Assembly: GCF_018991925.1 (NCBI RefSeq)
Contig: NW_024735145.1
Location: 648,035-712,034 of the forward strand
Origin: Homarus americanus
Lineage: Eukaryota > Arthropoda > Malacostraca > Decapoda > Nephropidae
Length of the DNA: 64,000 nt
Reading direction: 5' to 3'
Each line of letters starts with the position of its first letter. Position 1 is the first letter of the stretch. The position numbers were made by a program, and so were the translations under genes. Positions 49,652 to 61,003 of this stretch are shown here, in pieces. Below the pieces are notes generated by a model. That model saw only the letters and a program-made list of their open reading frames with translations, did no database searches and was not told the DNA's origin.

Positions 49652-50770
49652 TTTTTTTTTAAACGTGGCCTCCAGCCTCCCCCAATAGCCACACCTTCGC
49701 CACCATTTATTTACCTTAATATTAACTATCCTAATACATAAGCAACTATCCTATCTGTGTTAAATTAGTTGAGCCGCAGATCGATGCGGCATTCGGTGAC
49801 TGTAGCCTCATAGTCGATATCTGCAGCAGTTGACGGAGTAGGGGCAGAAGCTCTCGTTCCCCTGAGGCAGAGCAAAGCCGACCGAAGGAGAGAGAAGGAC
49901 AGTCGACATCTCATCCAGGCTGTGACATAACTTCTGGGCTGCTGCTTCTGTTCGGAGATCAGCTCCGCGAGTCTGGCGTAGAAACATCTTGCGCTTGGGC
50001 CCATCCCACCAGAGGTTGTGAACACTAGCGGAGTGAAGCTGCCTTGATCGACATTTTGAATTCTCTCCCCATATGCCCTTCTCTTGTCGTTCTCGTTCCT
50101 CCTATGTGCAGCATCGAGAGCTAGGTTACGGTGACAAACGGCCATGGGATCAAAAATCCTGATGTCGAAGAAGGCTCGCTGTCCCCGCGTCCAGAATCCT
50201 CGAGCACTGACGTCCACACGGGCTTCGTTAGATGTGTTTGAAGTCCTGTGTTGGAGGATCTCGCCATCCAGTGGAAGGAGGGTCGGTTCTACCATGACGT
50301 CCCGGCAGGTTTCCTTCAACATATTTGCTGTGAGATCCCTTACCTCGTCATGCCTCATGCATATGAAGCCCCCCTTCTTGCAAACCATGGCGTGATCGCC
50401 ATCATAGGAATAGCCACACACGCATTGGGAGGGCAAACCATCTACTGGCCAACCGTACCTTAGAGCAATGGCATCTGTAAATTCTTGTTTGTTAAGGCTG
50501 AAACCATTTGCCCTTATCGGTAACGTAGTTAACCAGTTCGAGGCGCCCACCTCCTGCGCTATAGCTACTTTTTTTGTCAGATTTTCTGGAACCTGCAGCA
50601 ATAATTGCTGCAACATGTCATTTTGGCAGTGCTGCCGATCTGTTGTAATGGATCTACGGATCTTATTAACTTCGCTGGTGTCCACTTCCCCTGTTGCATT
50701 CTGGGCTATTATGTGGTCAGTGAGGGCTGCCGTGAGCTTAAGTGAATTTTGATGTTCAGAGTCAGCAATC
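49651..50770 (-). mobile_element. 5'-truncated poly(A) retroelement copy
   Basis: On the - strand the element starts abruptly at the (TAG)n repeat (50771). It carries one open frame, then a short 3' untranslated part and ten A (49651-49660 on the + strand as T), and runs straight into (AGT)n. Poly(A) tail, 5' truncation and a clean junction point to target-primed reverse transcription. The intact frame suggests a recent insertion. The element class is uncertain. Confidence 0.8.
49765..50770 (-). CDS. C-terminal part of a retroelement polyprotein (about 334 aa)
   Basis: The frame is open from the 5' truncation point to TAA at 49765-49767, so no start codon is expected. Recognisable motifs in order are a Cys cluster (CVCGYSYDGDHAMVCKKGG), MRHDEVRDLTANML, EARVDVSARGFW, RAFFDIRIFDP and SFTPLVFTTSGGMG. 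This C-terminal region follows the reverse transcriptase in many animal retroelement proteins, especially from marine invertebrates (recalled). The VDV...FFDIR pair resembles a PD-(D/E)XK-type nuclease core with Arg in place of Lys; that is inference only. The reverse transcriptase itself is missing. Confidence 0.75.
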
Positions 50771-50794
50771 TACTACTACTACTACTACTACTAT

Positions 50795-50844
<50 letters not shown>
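50771..50844. repeat. (CTA)n microsatellite, 5' flank of the retroelement
   Basis: A CTA/ACT run with one ATT interruption. It is the same repeat class as 49618-49650. Confidence 0.95.
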
Positions 50845-50862
50845 GGCTACTAATTTAGTTTC

Positions 50863-50945
50863 CTGTATGGCTAGGCGGTCATAGCTACGACACTCAACAC
50901 CTAGAGGTAATTGGTTCGATTCTCAGGTGTTTGTGGGAAATTCAT
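50863..50945 (+). repeat. tRNA-derived SINE head
   Basis: tggctaggcggtcatagc resembles an A box, and ggttcgattct 36 bases later matches the RNA polymerase III B box. It is followed by a non-tRNA tail. No CCA end or full cloverleaf is evident, so it is a SINE head or tRNA pseudogene rather than a tRNA gene. Confidence 0.55.
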
Positions 50946-50999
50946 ATACCTGGTTCATGTAGCTGATGATTGCTTTTGTTAATTATTGTACCTCTTCTT

Positions 51000-51270
51000 C
51001 CCCCTCGTTCTCTTCCTTCCTCCTCCTCCTCCCTTCCTTCCTCCCTCCCTCCTTCCCTTCCTTCCTCATCCTCCTTCTTTCCTTTCCTTTCCTTCCTCCT
51101 CCTCCTTCTTTTCTTTCCTTCCTCCTCCTTCTCCTGGATTCCTTAATTCCTCCCTTATCTCCCTTTCTCTATCTCTTACATCTCCATTCTCTTCCTCTTC
51201 CTTCCTCATCCTTCTCCTTATACTTCTCTCCTTTCCTCCCTCATCTCCCTTCCCCTTCCTCTCCACCCCC
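51000..51270. repeat. Pyrimidine-rich (TCC/CTT)n tract
   Basis: Imperfect cttcctcctcc units. Open frames in three frames are low-complexity artefacts. Confidence 0.85.
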
Positions 51271-52262
51271 CTTTACAGCTGGGGGAGGGGGGGGGGGCAA
51301 CAGATGGCAGTGATTCAGCTCATATTAATACAAGTTCCTAATGAGACTATGTCCAAGGTGTGCACAGGTGTGGTGATGTTGTACAGGTGTGGTGATGTTG
51401 TACAGGTGTGGTGATGCATAGGTATGGTGATGTGCAGGTGTGGAGGTCAGTACTGTCTGTGATTCCATAGGTCTACCAGCCTATGTGAAGAAGTATTTCT
51501 TTATGTTTATCCTGTATTATATCTTCTTATTTTTTCTTTTAATGACATGTAGGTTCAGTTGTGCTTGTGTGTATTGGAAAATTCGTAATATATATTGATC
51601 TTACTTTTTATGATTGATCTCAGTCATAGAAAAACTTAATCACCCAGGCGACTAAAATACCTTAGAAAAAACCATACCAATGAATCCTGTTCAGTCTCTT
51701 CTTCTCATCTAATTGTTCGATATTTTTTTTTATTAGTCCGTGAGTGTAGTTCCTCATCTTCCGTTTCCTGTAGTTATCACCTAGTCAACAACGTCTCTGG
51801 CAGATGTCTAATGTCAGAAAATATATCTCATTAATATGTGAAAGTTATTTGTTGTCTGAGAATGTGCTAGCCCCACCCCTGCAGCCTTGAGAGGGAGAAA
51901 ATACCTTCATCTTGCTCTCAACTCACCACGGTAGATTGAGCACGTAACTCAGCAGCCCAAGGAGGAACAGCTTTCATTATCCTGTGGCGGTGAGAGGCTG
52001 CAGAGACTTACTGGAGGTGGTGAAGAGATTAGAAGATATCCCCTGCTGCCTCCTTCCATTTATAGCCTCACTTGTTCATTTTCTCTTTATTGCAATTAGA
52101 GAAAATTAAGCTTTCTCATTTCTTTTAAGTACTGTTTCAATTCTATATCGCCTTTAGGGAAGCAAAGTCACTGATATATGAGCTACTAGTTTGTGGATAT
52201 AATTAATTTGAATATTATTACTTTTACTTTCACTTTTATCCTCTTCCCCACTGATCGGCTCA
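51271..52262. other. Unannotated interval
   Basis: A poly(G) run at 51280-51297 and three copies of tgtggtgatgttgtacagg at 51368-51420. Otherwise no gene or repeat is identified. Confidence 0.5.
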
Positions 52263-52720
52263 TTAGCCGCTTGAGTGGTTGGTCATGTCTCTGGGATGCA
52301 CTGTTGGCAAGTACTGGGCATGTACACATCTGTACCTGCGCCGGTATTGGTTAACTCTGGTCTTGAAAGAGCTCACACTCGGTGCCGTCACAACACTCCC
52401 TGGCAGAGTGTTCCAAGAGTTTACAATTCTCACTCTGAAAATATTTGCCCTCACAGTTTTCTGGACTTCTGGCTTTTTCAGCCTTAAGCTTTGACCTCTA
52501 GTAGGTCATCCCTTGCCCACCTAGAGTGTAAGTTAGGCAGTTGCAAGTCTTCTAATCACTCTCTGGGTAACTGATGTAACCAGAGTATAGGCCTACTTTA
52601 GACATTTTCAATCAACCGCCCGTCTAGATATCTGAAAGACCTTCGTATAAGCTTAGTTGCTTGATTCACCTTCTTACAATGGCCCGAGAATATCAGTTAC
52701 ATTCTAGGAGCCAAATAGTA
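52263..52720 (-). pseudogene. Decayed LINE reverse transcriptase, C-terminal end
   Basis: The - strand reads HCKKVNQATKLIRRSFRYLD, a frame break, then TRGQSLRLKKPEVQ and ANIFRVRIVNSWNTLPGSVV...APSVSSFKTRVNQY and a stop at 52263-52265. This matches the conserved C-terminal region of CR1/Jockey-type non-LTR reverse transcriptases (VKKANR.L..IRR.F, then FF..RVVNSWN.LP..VV.APSV..FK). Several frameshifts and stops between 52480 and 52660 show it is dead. Confidence 0.8.
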
Positions 52721-53803
52721 TCAATCCTTAATCGAATTTTTTGCATTATTATTGAATTTTCCTAAACTTAATTCATCATAAATTTTACCCAGTATTACTT
52801 TACTACTAAGTACGGATATTATACTTAAATATTAATATGGATAAATGCTGCTTAAGTACAATAAATATCAAGAAGTTATACGAAATTTCCTCCCCCAAAA
52901 CACTTATTGGATAAATATGGACAAATTGACTAGCGGTTTGTTGACAAGTGTGAGTCGGGGATTTTGTCTTGTATATAAACACACACCTACCTCCTCCTCC
53001 TCCCTGCCCTACCCTACCCCCTTTCACTTCTCTATCTCGATTCTATCCGGGACTACTGCTTTCTCTCTATCTCTTTCACTTTCTCCTTCTGACACTTTCT
53101 TTCTTTCACACTGACTCTTGCTCTTAAACCCCTTGAGTACAATAACCCCAAAACATCATATTGTACTCAAGAACCAGACACTAAACAGATTACAATTCCG
53201 TCAACATTTCTATCGAGTACACGAACACTACCCAAAGTTTACTCCCTGCGGTTTACTCACTACGGCACCAGTCTCTCTTATCTAGCTCAGTGTAAACCAT
53301 AGAAAAGTAACACTAAGGTTTAATCTAATCATGTGACTGAATTACTGTATATGATATGGCATTAAGAAGTGTTGGAATTAATCAGAAAAGGTTGATTTTT
53401 GCTCCTTAAAGATAGTGTGTGTGTGTGTGTTTGTGTGTGTGACCTTGGTTTTCTATTGAGCTGCGTGGAAGGGTGGCTGATAGTGGAGAAAGCAGTGGTT
53501 CCAGTTTTTGTATGGCTGGGGGCTATATTGAAGCTTAATTAGTGCACATGTACACTTCATACACACACAACTCTTTAATGCACTTTAATATAACACTTAA
53601 TTACATGTTTTACACGTTTTATTTTCTTCTCAATATGCCTGTACTGAGGGTAATTAAGACACCTGTTGTTTCTTTACACCTGACGATTACATATGTCCTA
53701 TATAGGGGTCTTAATGAGCATTCAGGTGTGTACAGGTATGTGAGGAAAGTGAAGATGATGTCTTGAGGGCAGGACTGGGAAGAGAAAGTGAGAGGGTTGG
53801 GTA

Positions 53804-53805
<2 letters not shown>

Positions 53806-53839
<34 letters not shown>

Positions 53840-53846
53840 GGTGGAG

Positions 53847-53888
<42 letters not shown>

Positions 53889-53894
53889 GTGGAG

Positions 53895-53944
<50 letters not shown>

Positions 53945-53951
53945 GGTGGAG

Positions 53952-53986
<35 letters not shown>
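53806..53986. repeat. (GT)n blocks separated by a conserved 15-nt spacer
   Basis: Four GT runs separated by three near-identical gaggggtggaggtat spacers, a higher-order repeat. Confidence 0.9.
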
Positions 53987-53989
<3 letters not shown>

Positions 53990-55023
53990 AAGTCATCTGT
54001 TGTGTAGTGAATGTGTGTTTACATTAGTCAGCTCGGATAAATTATCGCTCCCACAAACTCACTCACTGCTCCCCCAATCAGCATTATCCATTTCCGTAAA
54101 TATTTATCAAAAGTCCAGGGTTATGTTACTGTATTTTAAAATTGATTCTATGGAAATTTATTTTATAGGCCTATTCATGCATGTCAGGTATCAGAAGTAA
54201 CATAGACAGTAAAGATTGATTAAAAAAAATACCATGATTTGGAATTTTAAACTATGTAAATATTTGTCATGTAAATTCAGAGGCACAATACTTTACTTTA
54301 TCTTTTAAACTATTTAAAACTTGTAGGAGATGCATCAGTATTACCACATACGTATGTGGTTTTTTTTGTCATTGTTGCCTCATCGTGATTACTTGTACCT
54401 GTAATACATGTTCTTGTGTCTGGCAGCATGACCAAACTGTAATAATGAGACCTATGCTGTTATTTTTCCATCCTGGTAATGTTGATGCTAGAGGCTGGTT
54501 ACATCTCTTGACACACACACACACACACCTCTCGACATCCAAGCCAGGTGAGCAACCCACGCCAAAACTCACTCATTAACTAACTGCGTACACTGAGCCC
54601 AGGTGTGGTGATGAGGCTCCGACACGTGCCATAATTACTGCTATGATTCCCTGTAATTATACCCCGTTTATTAAACGCTAATTAGGGTGATGGGAAGGGA
54701 AGGTGGGAGGGGGTGGTGTTTTGTGTAGGGAGGGGTATATGGAGGGGAGGGGGGATGGAATGGAGAGAAGAAGAGAAGGGATGATGGGAAGGACAGAGGG
54801 AGGGGGTGAATGGAGGGTTGGAGGAGGGTGAAGGAAGGGATGGTGGGGAGGGAGAGGGATGAATGGAGGATTGGAGGAGGGAAGGTCAGAGGAGGAGGGG
54901 GGAAGAGTGGAATGGATGAAGGAATGGAAGGAGGAAGAGAGAGGAGAGTGGTAAAGGAAGCAGAAGTGGGATGGGTGGATGGATGAAGAGAAGGAGAGAG
55001 GAAATTGAGATGAAAAATATATA

Positions 55024-55025
<2 letters not shown>

Positions 55026-55060
<35 letters not shown>
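55026..55060. repeat. (TC)n microsatellite
   Basis: An uninterrupted TC run. Confidence 0.9.
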
Positions 55061-55065
<5 letters not shown>

Positions 55066-55745
55066 TGTATCAGGGGCAACAACAGAGAAATATCAGGAAT
55101 GCATAATGTGGATGAATGACATAGGAACCATATGTAAACAAACACTCCTCAGCTGATTGGTTGAATATTCACAGTGAAACATATCCTGATATTGCATTTT
55201 TTTCGCTCCTTAGTGTTGGAGGAACAATAGACAGACACTATCATTTCCTCAATTTCTCAATGAATTTTCACCTGTCAGCTAACTCACTTCGGCTCTGATT
55301 AGCTCATTGCGGGGAGATTTGATTCGGGTTAATGTTAATCTCTGGGGTCCAGATAATTATACATTTGAATATGTACACCCTCCCACACTTCCACCTGCTA
55401 CAGTCATCGTTGTCAATCCTAAACTCCGAGAGTTGTGAACCACGAGAATACTAACCCGCAACCAAAGCAATCACTCTTCCAGTCTGTAGGGTGTGTTTTA
55501 CCCAGGTATGGACTCTCAAATACTGTTTGTATGATATAGTTCCTTTACATTATTGTTATTAAGTATATAAGAGGTTATGGCATAAGATTTTATGTTGTGG
55601 ATTTTTGTTTGATGAATTTAGTCTCATAGGGATTTTATTTATTGGGTTTCATGTAGGTATTTTATTTTGGGAACATTTTATGTAGTGGATTTTGTGCGTT
55701 GAAAAACCGATGTATACGATTTTTGTCTAATGGATTCTTTATAGT

Positions 55746-55860
<115 letters not shown>

Positions 55861-56078
55861 TGTATATATATGTATATATATGTATATTATATTGTGTAGA
55901 TGAAGACTGTTATGATGAGATTTCTAACATCATGAGAAACTTAACTCTGGAATTTTGTGTTATGACAAACGAAAACTGTACAGTATAATGTAAATGGATT
56001 ATATTTACTGTGATTTTCGTGTGCATTGTAGCATTGTTGTACAGGTAGTAAAATTCAGAACACTGGGATGTTCTTTTG

Positions 56079-56080
<2 letters not shown>

Positions 56081-56125
<45 letters not shown>
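56081..56125. repeat. (GT)n microsatellite
   Basis: An uninterrupted GT run. Confidence 0.95.
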
Positions 56126-56126
<1 letters not shown>

Positions 56127-56279
56127 AGCAGAAGATAAAACACTGACCGTAGTAAAAAGAGGCCTCAGAGCTGCCATGATCACGAGAGAGCCAATACACA
56201 CTGTGGCTCCCCTCCACACACTCCCTGCTTTATATATTAACTTTCAATACTACTTTCACCCCCCTAAGCCACTCCCACC

Positions 56280-57135
56280 CTGGTGAACCTGCTTGCCTCC
56301 TCCCTCCTTCTCTCCTCTTTCTTAGAACCTGCTCCACCCTCCTTCCCCCTCCCTCCTTTCTCCTCCTTCCCTCATCCTGCTGAACCTACTGCCTCCCATT
56401 CTTTCCCTTCTGCTGAACCCACTGCTCCCTCCTGCTGAACCCACTGCTCCTCCCTCCCAAGGAACCTACTCGCCCCCCAGTCCTGGGCTGAACCCACCAC
56501 CTCCATCCCTCTGGCTGAACCCACTACCTCCATCCCTCCACTGCTGAACCCACTTACCCACTCCTCTGCTGAACCCACTGGCTCCATCCTCCACCGCTGA
56601 ACCTACTACCTCCATCCTCCCCTGCTGAACCTACTGCTCCATCCCTCCCCTGCTGGAACCTACTGCTCCATCCCTCCTCTGCTGAACCCACTGCCTCCAT
56701 CCCTCCCTGCTGAACCTACTTCACCCATCCTCCCTCGCTGAACCTTACCACCTCCATCCCTCTGCTGAACCCACTTCCTGCCCCATCCCTCTCTGCTGAA
56801 CCTTACTGCCTCCATCCCTCCTGCTGAACCCACTGCCTCCATCCCTCCTCAAGGAACCTATCACTCCATCTCCCTGCTGAACCCACGCCCATCCTCTCCC
56901 TGCTGAACCTATCGCCTCCATCCCTCTGCTGAACCTACTACCTCCATCTCTCCTGCTGCTGAACCTACTACCTCCATCCCTCCCTGCTGAACCTACTACC
57001 TCCATCTCTCCCTGCTGAACCTACTACCTCCATCCCTCCCTGCTGAACCTACTACCTCCATCTCTCCCTGCTGAACCTACTACCTCCATCCCTCCCTGCT
57101 GAACCTACTGCCTCCCCCCCTCCTGCTGAACCTTT
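56280..57135. repeat. About 28-bp minisatellite (CTGCTGAACCTACTACCTCCATC type)
   Basis: About 30 tandem, diverged units over 850 bp. The 3' units (56930-57110) are nearly identical in alternating ccatctctcc/ccatccctcc form, while the 5' units are more decayed. Confidence 0.9.
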
Positions 57136-57299
57136 CTCTATCCTCCAAGTTCTCAAGAAGGTTCACATAAACCAAACTTACATAAAACAATCAACTACTG
57201 CACTGGATGACTATTAATTCATGAACATATATTAATCATAAACAGTTGTGTTTATTAAATATTAAATATATGTTTGTTTGTTACAGGTGAGTTGAAGAC

Positions 57300-57545
57300 T
57301 AAACCTTGGGAAATTGAACTGCTGCATCACAACTGAAAATTATATTTGAAGCCTGTGATAATGAACTGCTATTGTAGAACTTATTTCCAATGCAGCTGGG
57401 TATATAGAGTGTTGGTGAGGTTTTGCAATAAGGTTGGCTGAGATGGTTCAGGCATGTGGAGAGAATGGATGAGACCAGTTGGGTCAAGAGGTGCTTGAGT
57501 CTAAACATCGAGGGGGGAGAGCCAGAGGCAGGCTGTTTCATTATC
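57300..57545 (+). pseudogene. Decayed LINE fragment, reverse transcriptase C-terminus
   Basis: The + strand reads RWFRHVERMDETSWVKRC then EGGEPEAG at 57440-57535. This matches the conserved C-terminal motif of many animal non-LTR elements (RWFGHVERM....WVKRC....EG.RPRGRP). The upstream part is frameshifted, the GRP motif is broken, and the frame runs on into low-complexity AT-rich DNA. Confidence 0.65.
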
Positions 57546-57944
57546 TGTTTATCCTTCATACACTTTTATACACCTACCATTCACTCGTTTCTTCATTTAT
57601 TTTTCTCTAATTCACATAGTTGTTGTTGTAATTCTATTTATTCTTATTTGTTTTCATCATTTATTTACAAATTTAGTTCCTTAGTTATCCTATTTATCGA
57701 ATTAGTTCTTGAATGAAATGTAAGAAATTTTCTGATAATTCATATAATTCTAGGTGAAATGCAATTAGTTATTCTCTTAAAACGACTTTATTTATTTGAA
57801 TATTACTTGTAATAACGAAATTGTATCAATAATTAAACTAAGATCTCAATCCGTTTCTCTTGCTTATATCAAAAGTACATTACTGTACTTTATTACACAC
57901 GTTCATTTCTTTATAACATTCGTGCCTTTCATCAGGGCTTTCTT

Positions 57945-58195
57945 GGGGCTTTCCTCTGGGCTTTCCTGGGGGTTTTCTGGGGCTTTACTGGGACTTTCCT
58001 CGGGGCATTCCTGGAGTTTTCTTTGGGGCTTTCCTGGAGCTCTCCTCGGGGCTTTTCGGGGGAGTTCCTGGCACTTTCCTCGGGGCTTTCATCAGAGCTA
58101 TCTTGGGGCTCTCCTCGGGGCTTTCCTGGGGCTTTCTTCGGGGCATTCCTGGGGGGTTTCTTTGGGACTTTCCTAGGGGATTTCCTCAGGCTTTC
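57945..58195. repeat. Minisatellite of GGGGCTTTCCT units
   Basis: About 15 tandem units of 15-17 bp (cctggggctttcctcggggc). The hydrophobic open frames (GALLG, GLSSG) are artefacts. Confidence 0.85.
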
Positions 58196-58700
58196 CTATG
58201 AGTCACCTGGAATCATTATGAGTACAATTAAATCCCTCGAAGACAACACCAAGTTTAAAAGGACAGGTTGTGAGTAAAAGAATTTGGCCTGATGACCCAG
58301 TTATGTTATTACTTCTGGAATTTGTTGTTTTCATCAAGGTAATACAGCAATACTTTATTAAAATACAGGTGTTAGAGGTGTTTTTTGAGTAGTTGAAGAA
58401 TAGGTGAAATTGAAGCGAAGGTATAGAATCAGATTAGTCATAATGTTAAAATTATACTACGAACATTATTTCTGTATCATCTATTTTTCTTCGTAAGACA
58501 CAAGTAAAATTAACCTATACTAATTCAAACTAATTTAGTGATCGTAAAAGAGTTCTTAAGTACATTAAATATGGTTTTATTGGTTAATATCATCTATGTT
58601 CAAGCAAGAAAAAAAACTATTTAGCGGTTTTGTTCGTGGTAATTCTTCAGCATTTTTTGTTTTGTCGGACGTCTTCCCAAGTCAGCCAGCAGCTAACACA

Positions 58701-58718
58701 ATGGCGGCGTGGACGGAG
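58701..58718 (+). CDS. Candidate first coding exon (MAAWTE) of an unidentified gene
   Basis: ATGGCGGCGTGGACGGAG follows the favourable context aacaca and is directly followed by the strong donor gtgagaag. The MAA start and the GC-rich local composition resemble metazoan first exons. The phase-0 donor matches the phase-0 acceptor at 62878. The gene would continue beyond the window. No product can be named from six residues. Confidence 0.4.
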
Positions 58719-59254
58719 GTGAGAAGTTATTTCAACATTTCCTTTGATATTCTTCCTTCTTTAATATCCATATATGTAAATAAACAACAAAATATATACC
58801 ATTTATGATAATTATTTATATTTTAGTGTAATTTAATCACTTTAGGTAATTTCATATATAAATTTCAGTCTTTACACTCGCTTGTAAACATGGCGAATGT
58901 GTCTTGAGGAAATTTGGTTTTGTATTGCTGTAATATTGTATTGTCAGGATTTAACTGTGTATTAATATGGTGGAGTTATGGCCAGGGATTATGGTGGTGT
59001 AAGATAGAGAGCCTTATATGGGGGGGGGTTAACAGTAGGCAGGGGCTGTTTGACTGCTAACCGGTCATATAGCCATTAACTGTTTTACTGTGGGTTATGT
59101 ATAATTTTGATATGTATTGCATCTGCATTATTATACCATATGAATAATTATTTAATATGTTTGTGTGTGATCTAATGTGTACGTTTGGATTTACCTATTG
59201 ATATTACTAATATTATTTAAATAACTAATAAATTATAAGTATCGTTGAAAAAAT

Positions 59255-60105
59255 ATCTGGTAATTTATGAGAACACCGCTGCCACAGATGTTATTATGAT
59301 AGTATTTTAAAGGAGACAAAAACTTTTTATTTTAATTATAAGTTTTTTGGTTAATATTCGTTTTTATCCCAATAGGTATTTCTGACATTATGGATAAATT
59401 AAATTTTTACCATATTTTTGTATTTATTTATTTATTTTTTTATTATCTATAATCATATAGCACCTGTCGTGGGCAGGGTGTAAAGGACGAGGTAAATTGT
59501 GGGGTAAAACACGGTATAAAACTGATCATATGACACTATAATATCTCTAGGTGCTTTGTACATGAAGGAATTAATTATTTACTGTAATTCATATTCCGAA
59601 CAAATCTGCTGAGTCACTGTGTGCCTCTGTTTACAGCCGACCCGCTCAGTTGAAGTATACGCTCACATCCTCAAAAAATATAAAATTCACCATGATGTTT
59701 CAACAATGATATTTTCAGTGGTAGCAGATATAAAATAAGAACTGTACCTTGTTTAATATGGCGGTGTGGGCCAGCCAGGCAGTCAGATAAGGTTAGGTAG
59801 GTATCTTTGGTCGGTTAGGTCACGTTCTATTAGGTTCTAGTAAATGTCGCCGTTTTTAAAATACGGACTGGTATTATTTAAGATTTTGTCGTCTTAGGAA
59901 TTTAGGTTAGGCAAGATATAGTTCCTGGGTTATTTGGTTAGGTTAGGTGAGATCAAAAACATTCGAAACACTTCAAAACTATCAGAAAAACATAGGGATG
60001 ACAAACTGAAGTTTTACCTACGTACTATAGTGATAAGAACATCTGTGGAAAAACTGAACAACTCCTTCTGGTGGCAGCGGTGTTCTCATACATGACCAAA
60101 TGTCT
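59255..60105. mobile_element. Foldback / TIR element, about 850 bp
   Basis: TATGAGAACACCGCTGCCAC at 59266-59285 occurs as an exact 20-nt inverted copy at 60071-60090. Similarity continues outward (tctggtaatt / tttggtcatg) and inward (ccacagatgttattat at 59282 and its complement near 60048). There is no transposase frame. The exact termini and target duplication are not resolved. Confidence 0.6.
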
Positions 60106-60600
60106 CGAAGGGTTCTGAAATAATACTAAGTACTTCTGGTCTCGGAAAATTCTACATAATATTTTATTGTCAATTTCAAACTGTTATAAAACAGAGATCG
60201 ATCAAATAGAAATAATACTGTAATGATACTACATACAAAATTAAGGATACAAGGAAGGTAAGATGAGATTAAATTATAAATCAATTTGTTAAGAAAACCA
60301 ACACCTCAAAGTATAACAGTTATGGTGCTGTATAGGCCTAAAAAAATGTGATCTGACCTTACCTAACCCAACCCGACCTACATTATTATATGTCTATGAG
60401 AGAGGCGGGAAATTTCGGAGTATCAGAAGATAATTAAAGAAGATAGTGATAAATACTCAACGTTTAAATAATAGTGTAATGACTAGTCCAGCAAGTTTCG
60501 CGCATATCACTTTCACAGTTCACACCAACACTACATTTTTTCTGTATTGTGTGTTTATCACGTACGTTTTTAGTTTTAAACGCTGTTTTCCCCATTGAAC

Positions 60601-60900
60601 ATGTCTGGAAAACGTTCATCTGTCTCCTCTGGGGTGCCTTAAGCTAGAAAGGCACGAAAAACAATCGCAATGGACGTGAAATTAATTGTGATCACCAGCC
60701 TTCAGAGTGGAGAGCGTGTCAGAAGTTGGCCGCGTGCTTGGTTTAAGTGAGAGCACTGTTTTTACCCTGTGTGGTATATGATGGTTCTCCTAACTTGTAC
60801 CATTTACTATTCTTATGGGGAAATTTTTTTAAATTTACGCATTTTTTAATTAAGCGGTGGTTTTCAAGAACGTAACCCCTGCGTAAAACGAGAGGTGGGT
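60601..60900 (+). pseudogene. pogo/Tigger-like transposase N-terminal remnant
   Basis: ATG at 60601 begins MSGKRSSVSSGVP, a stop at 60640, then ARKARKTIAMDVKLIVI, LQSGERV, and after a frameshift near 60720 EVGRVLGLSESTVFTL. This matches the N-terminal CENP-B/pogo helix-turn-helix start (K.I....K..II....G......R.LGLS.STV). It is followed at 60840-60890 by aacgtaacccctgcgtaaaa, which resembles sequence found near the ends of such elements. Dead by a stop, a frameshift and a large deletion. Confidence 0.7.
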
Positions 60901-60944
60901 GTAATAGTAATATTATGAACAATCCAAGCTGGTCCCAGTCAAAT

Positions 60945-61003
60945 AACCGATAGTTATTTGGCCAGCTGGCATGGTCAAATAGCCGATGGTTATTTGGCCA
61001 TCA
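60945..61003. repeat. Two tandem hairpins (CAAATAAC...GTTATTTG)
   Basis: tcaaataaccgatagttatttggcca and tcaaatagccgatggttatttggcca lie head to tail. Each unit is itself palindromic. Confidence 0.7.

Noticed and set aside
50863..50945. Functional tRNA gene
   Set aside because: A and B boxes are present but no full cloverleaf or matched acceptor stem is visible; a SINE head is more likely.
57796..58176. 126-codon hydrophobic + strand frame resembling a membrane protein
   Set aside because: Most of it is the GGGGCTTTCCT minisatellite; the apparent membrane segments are a repeat artefact.
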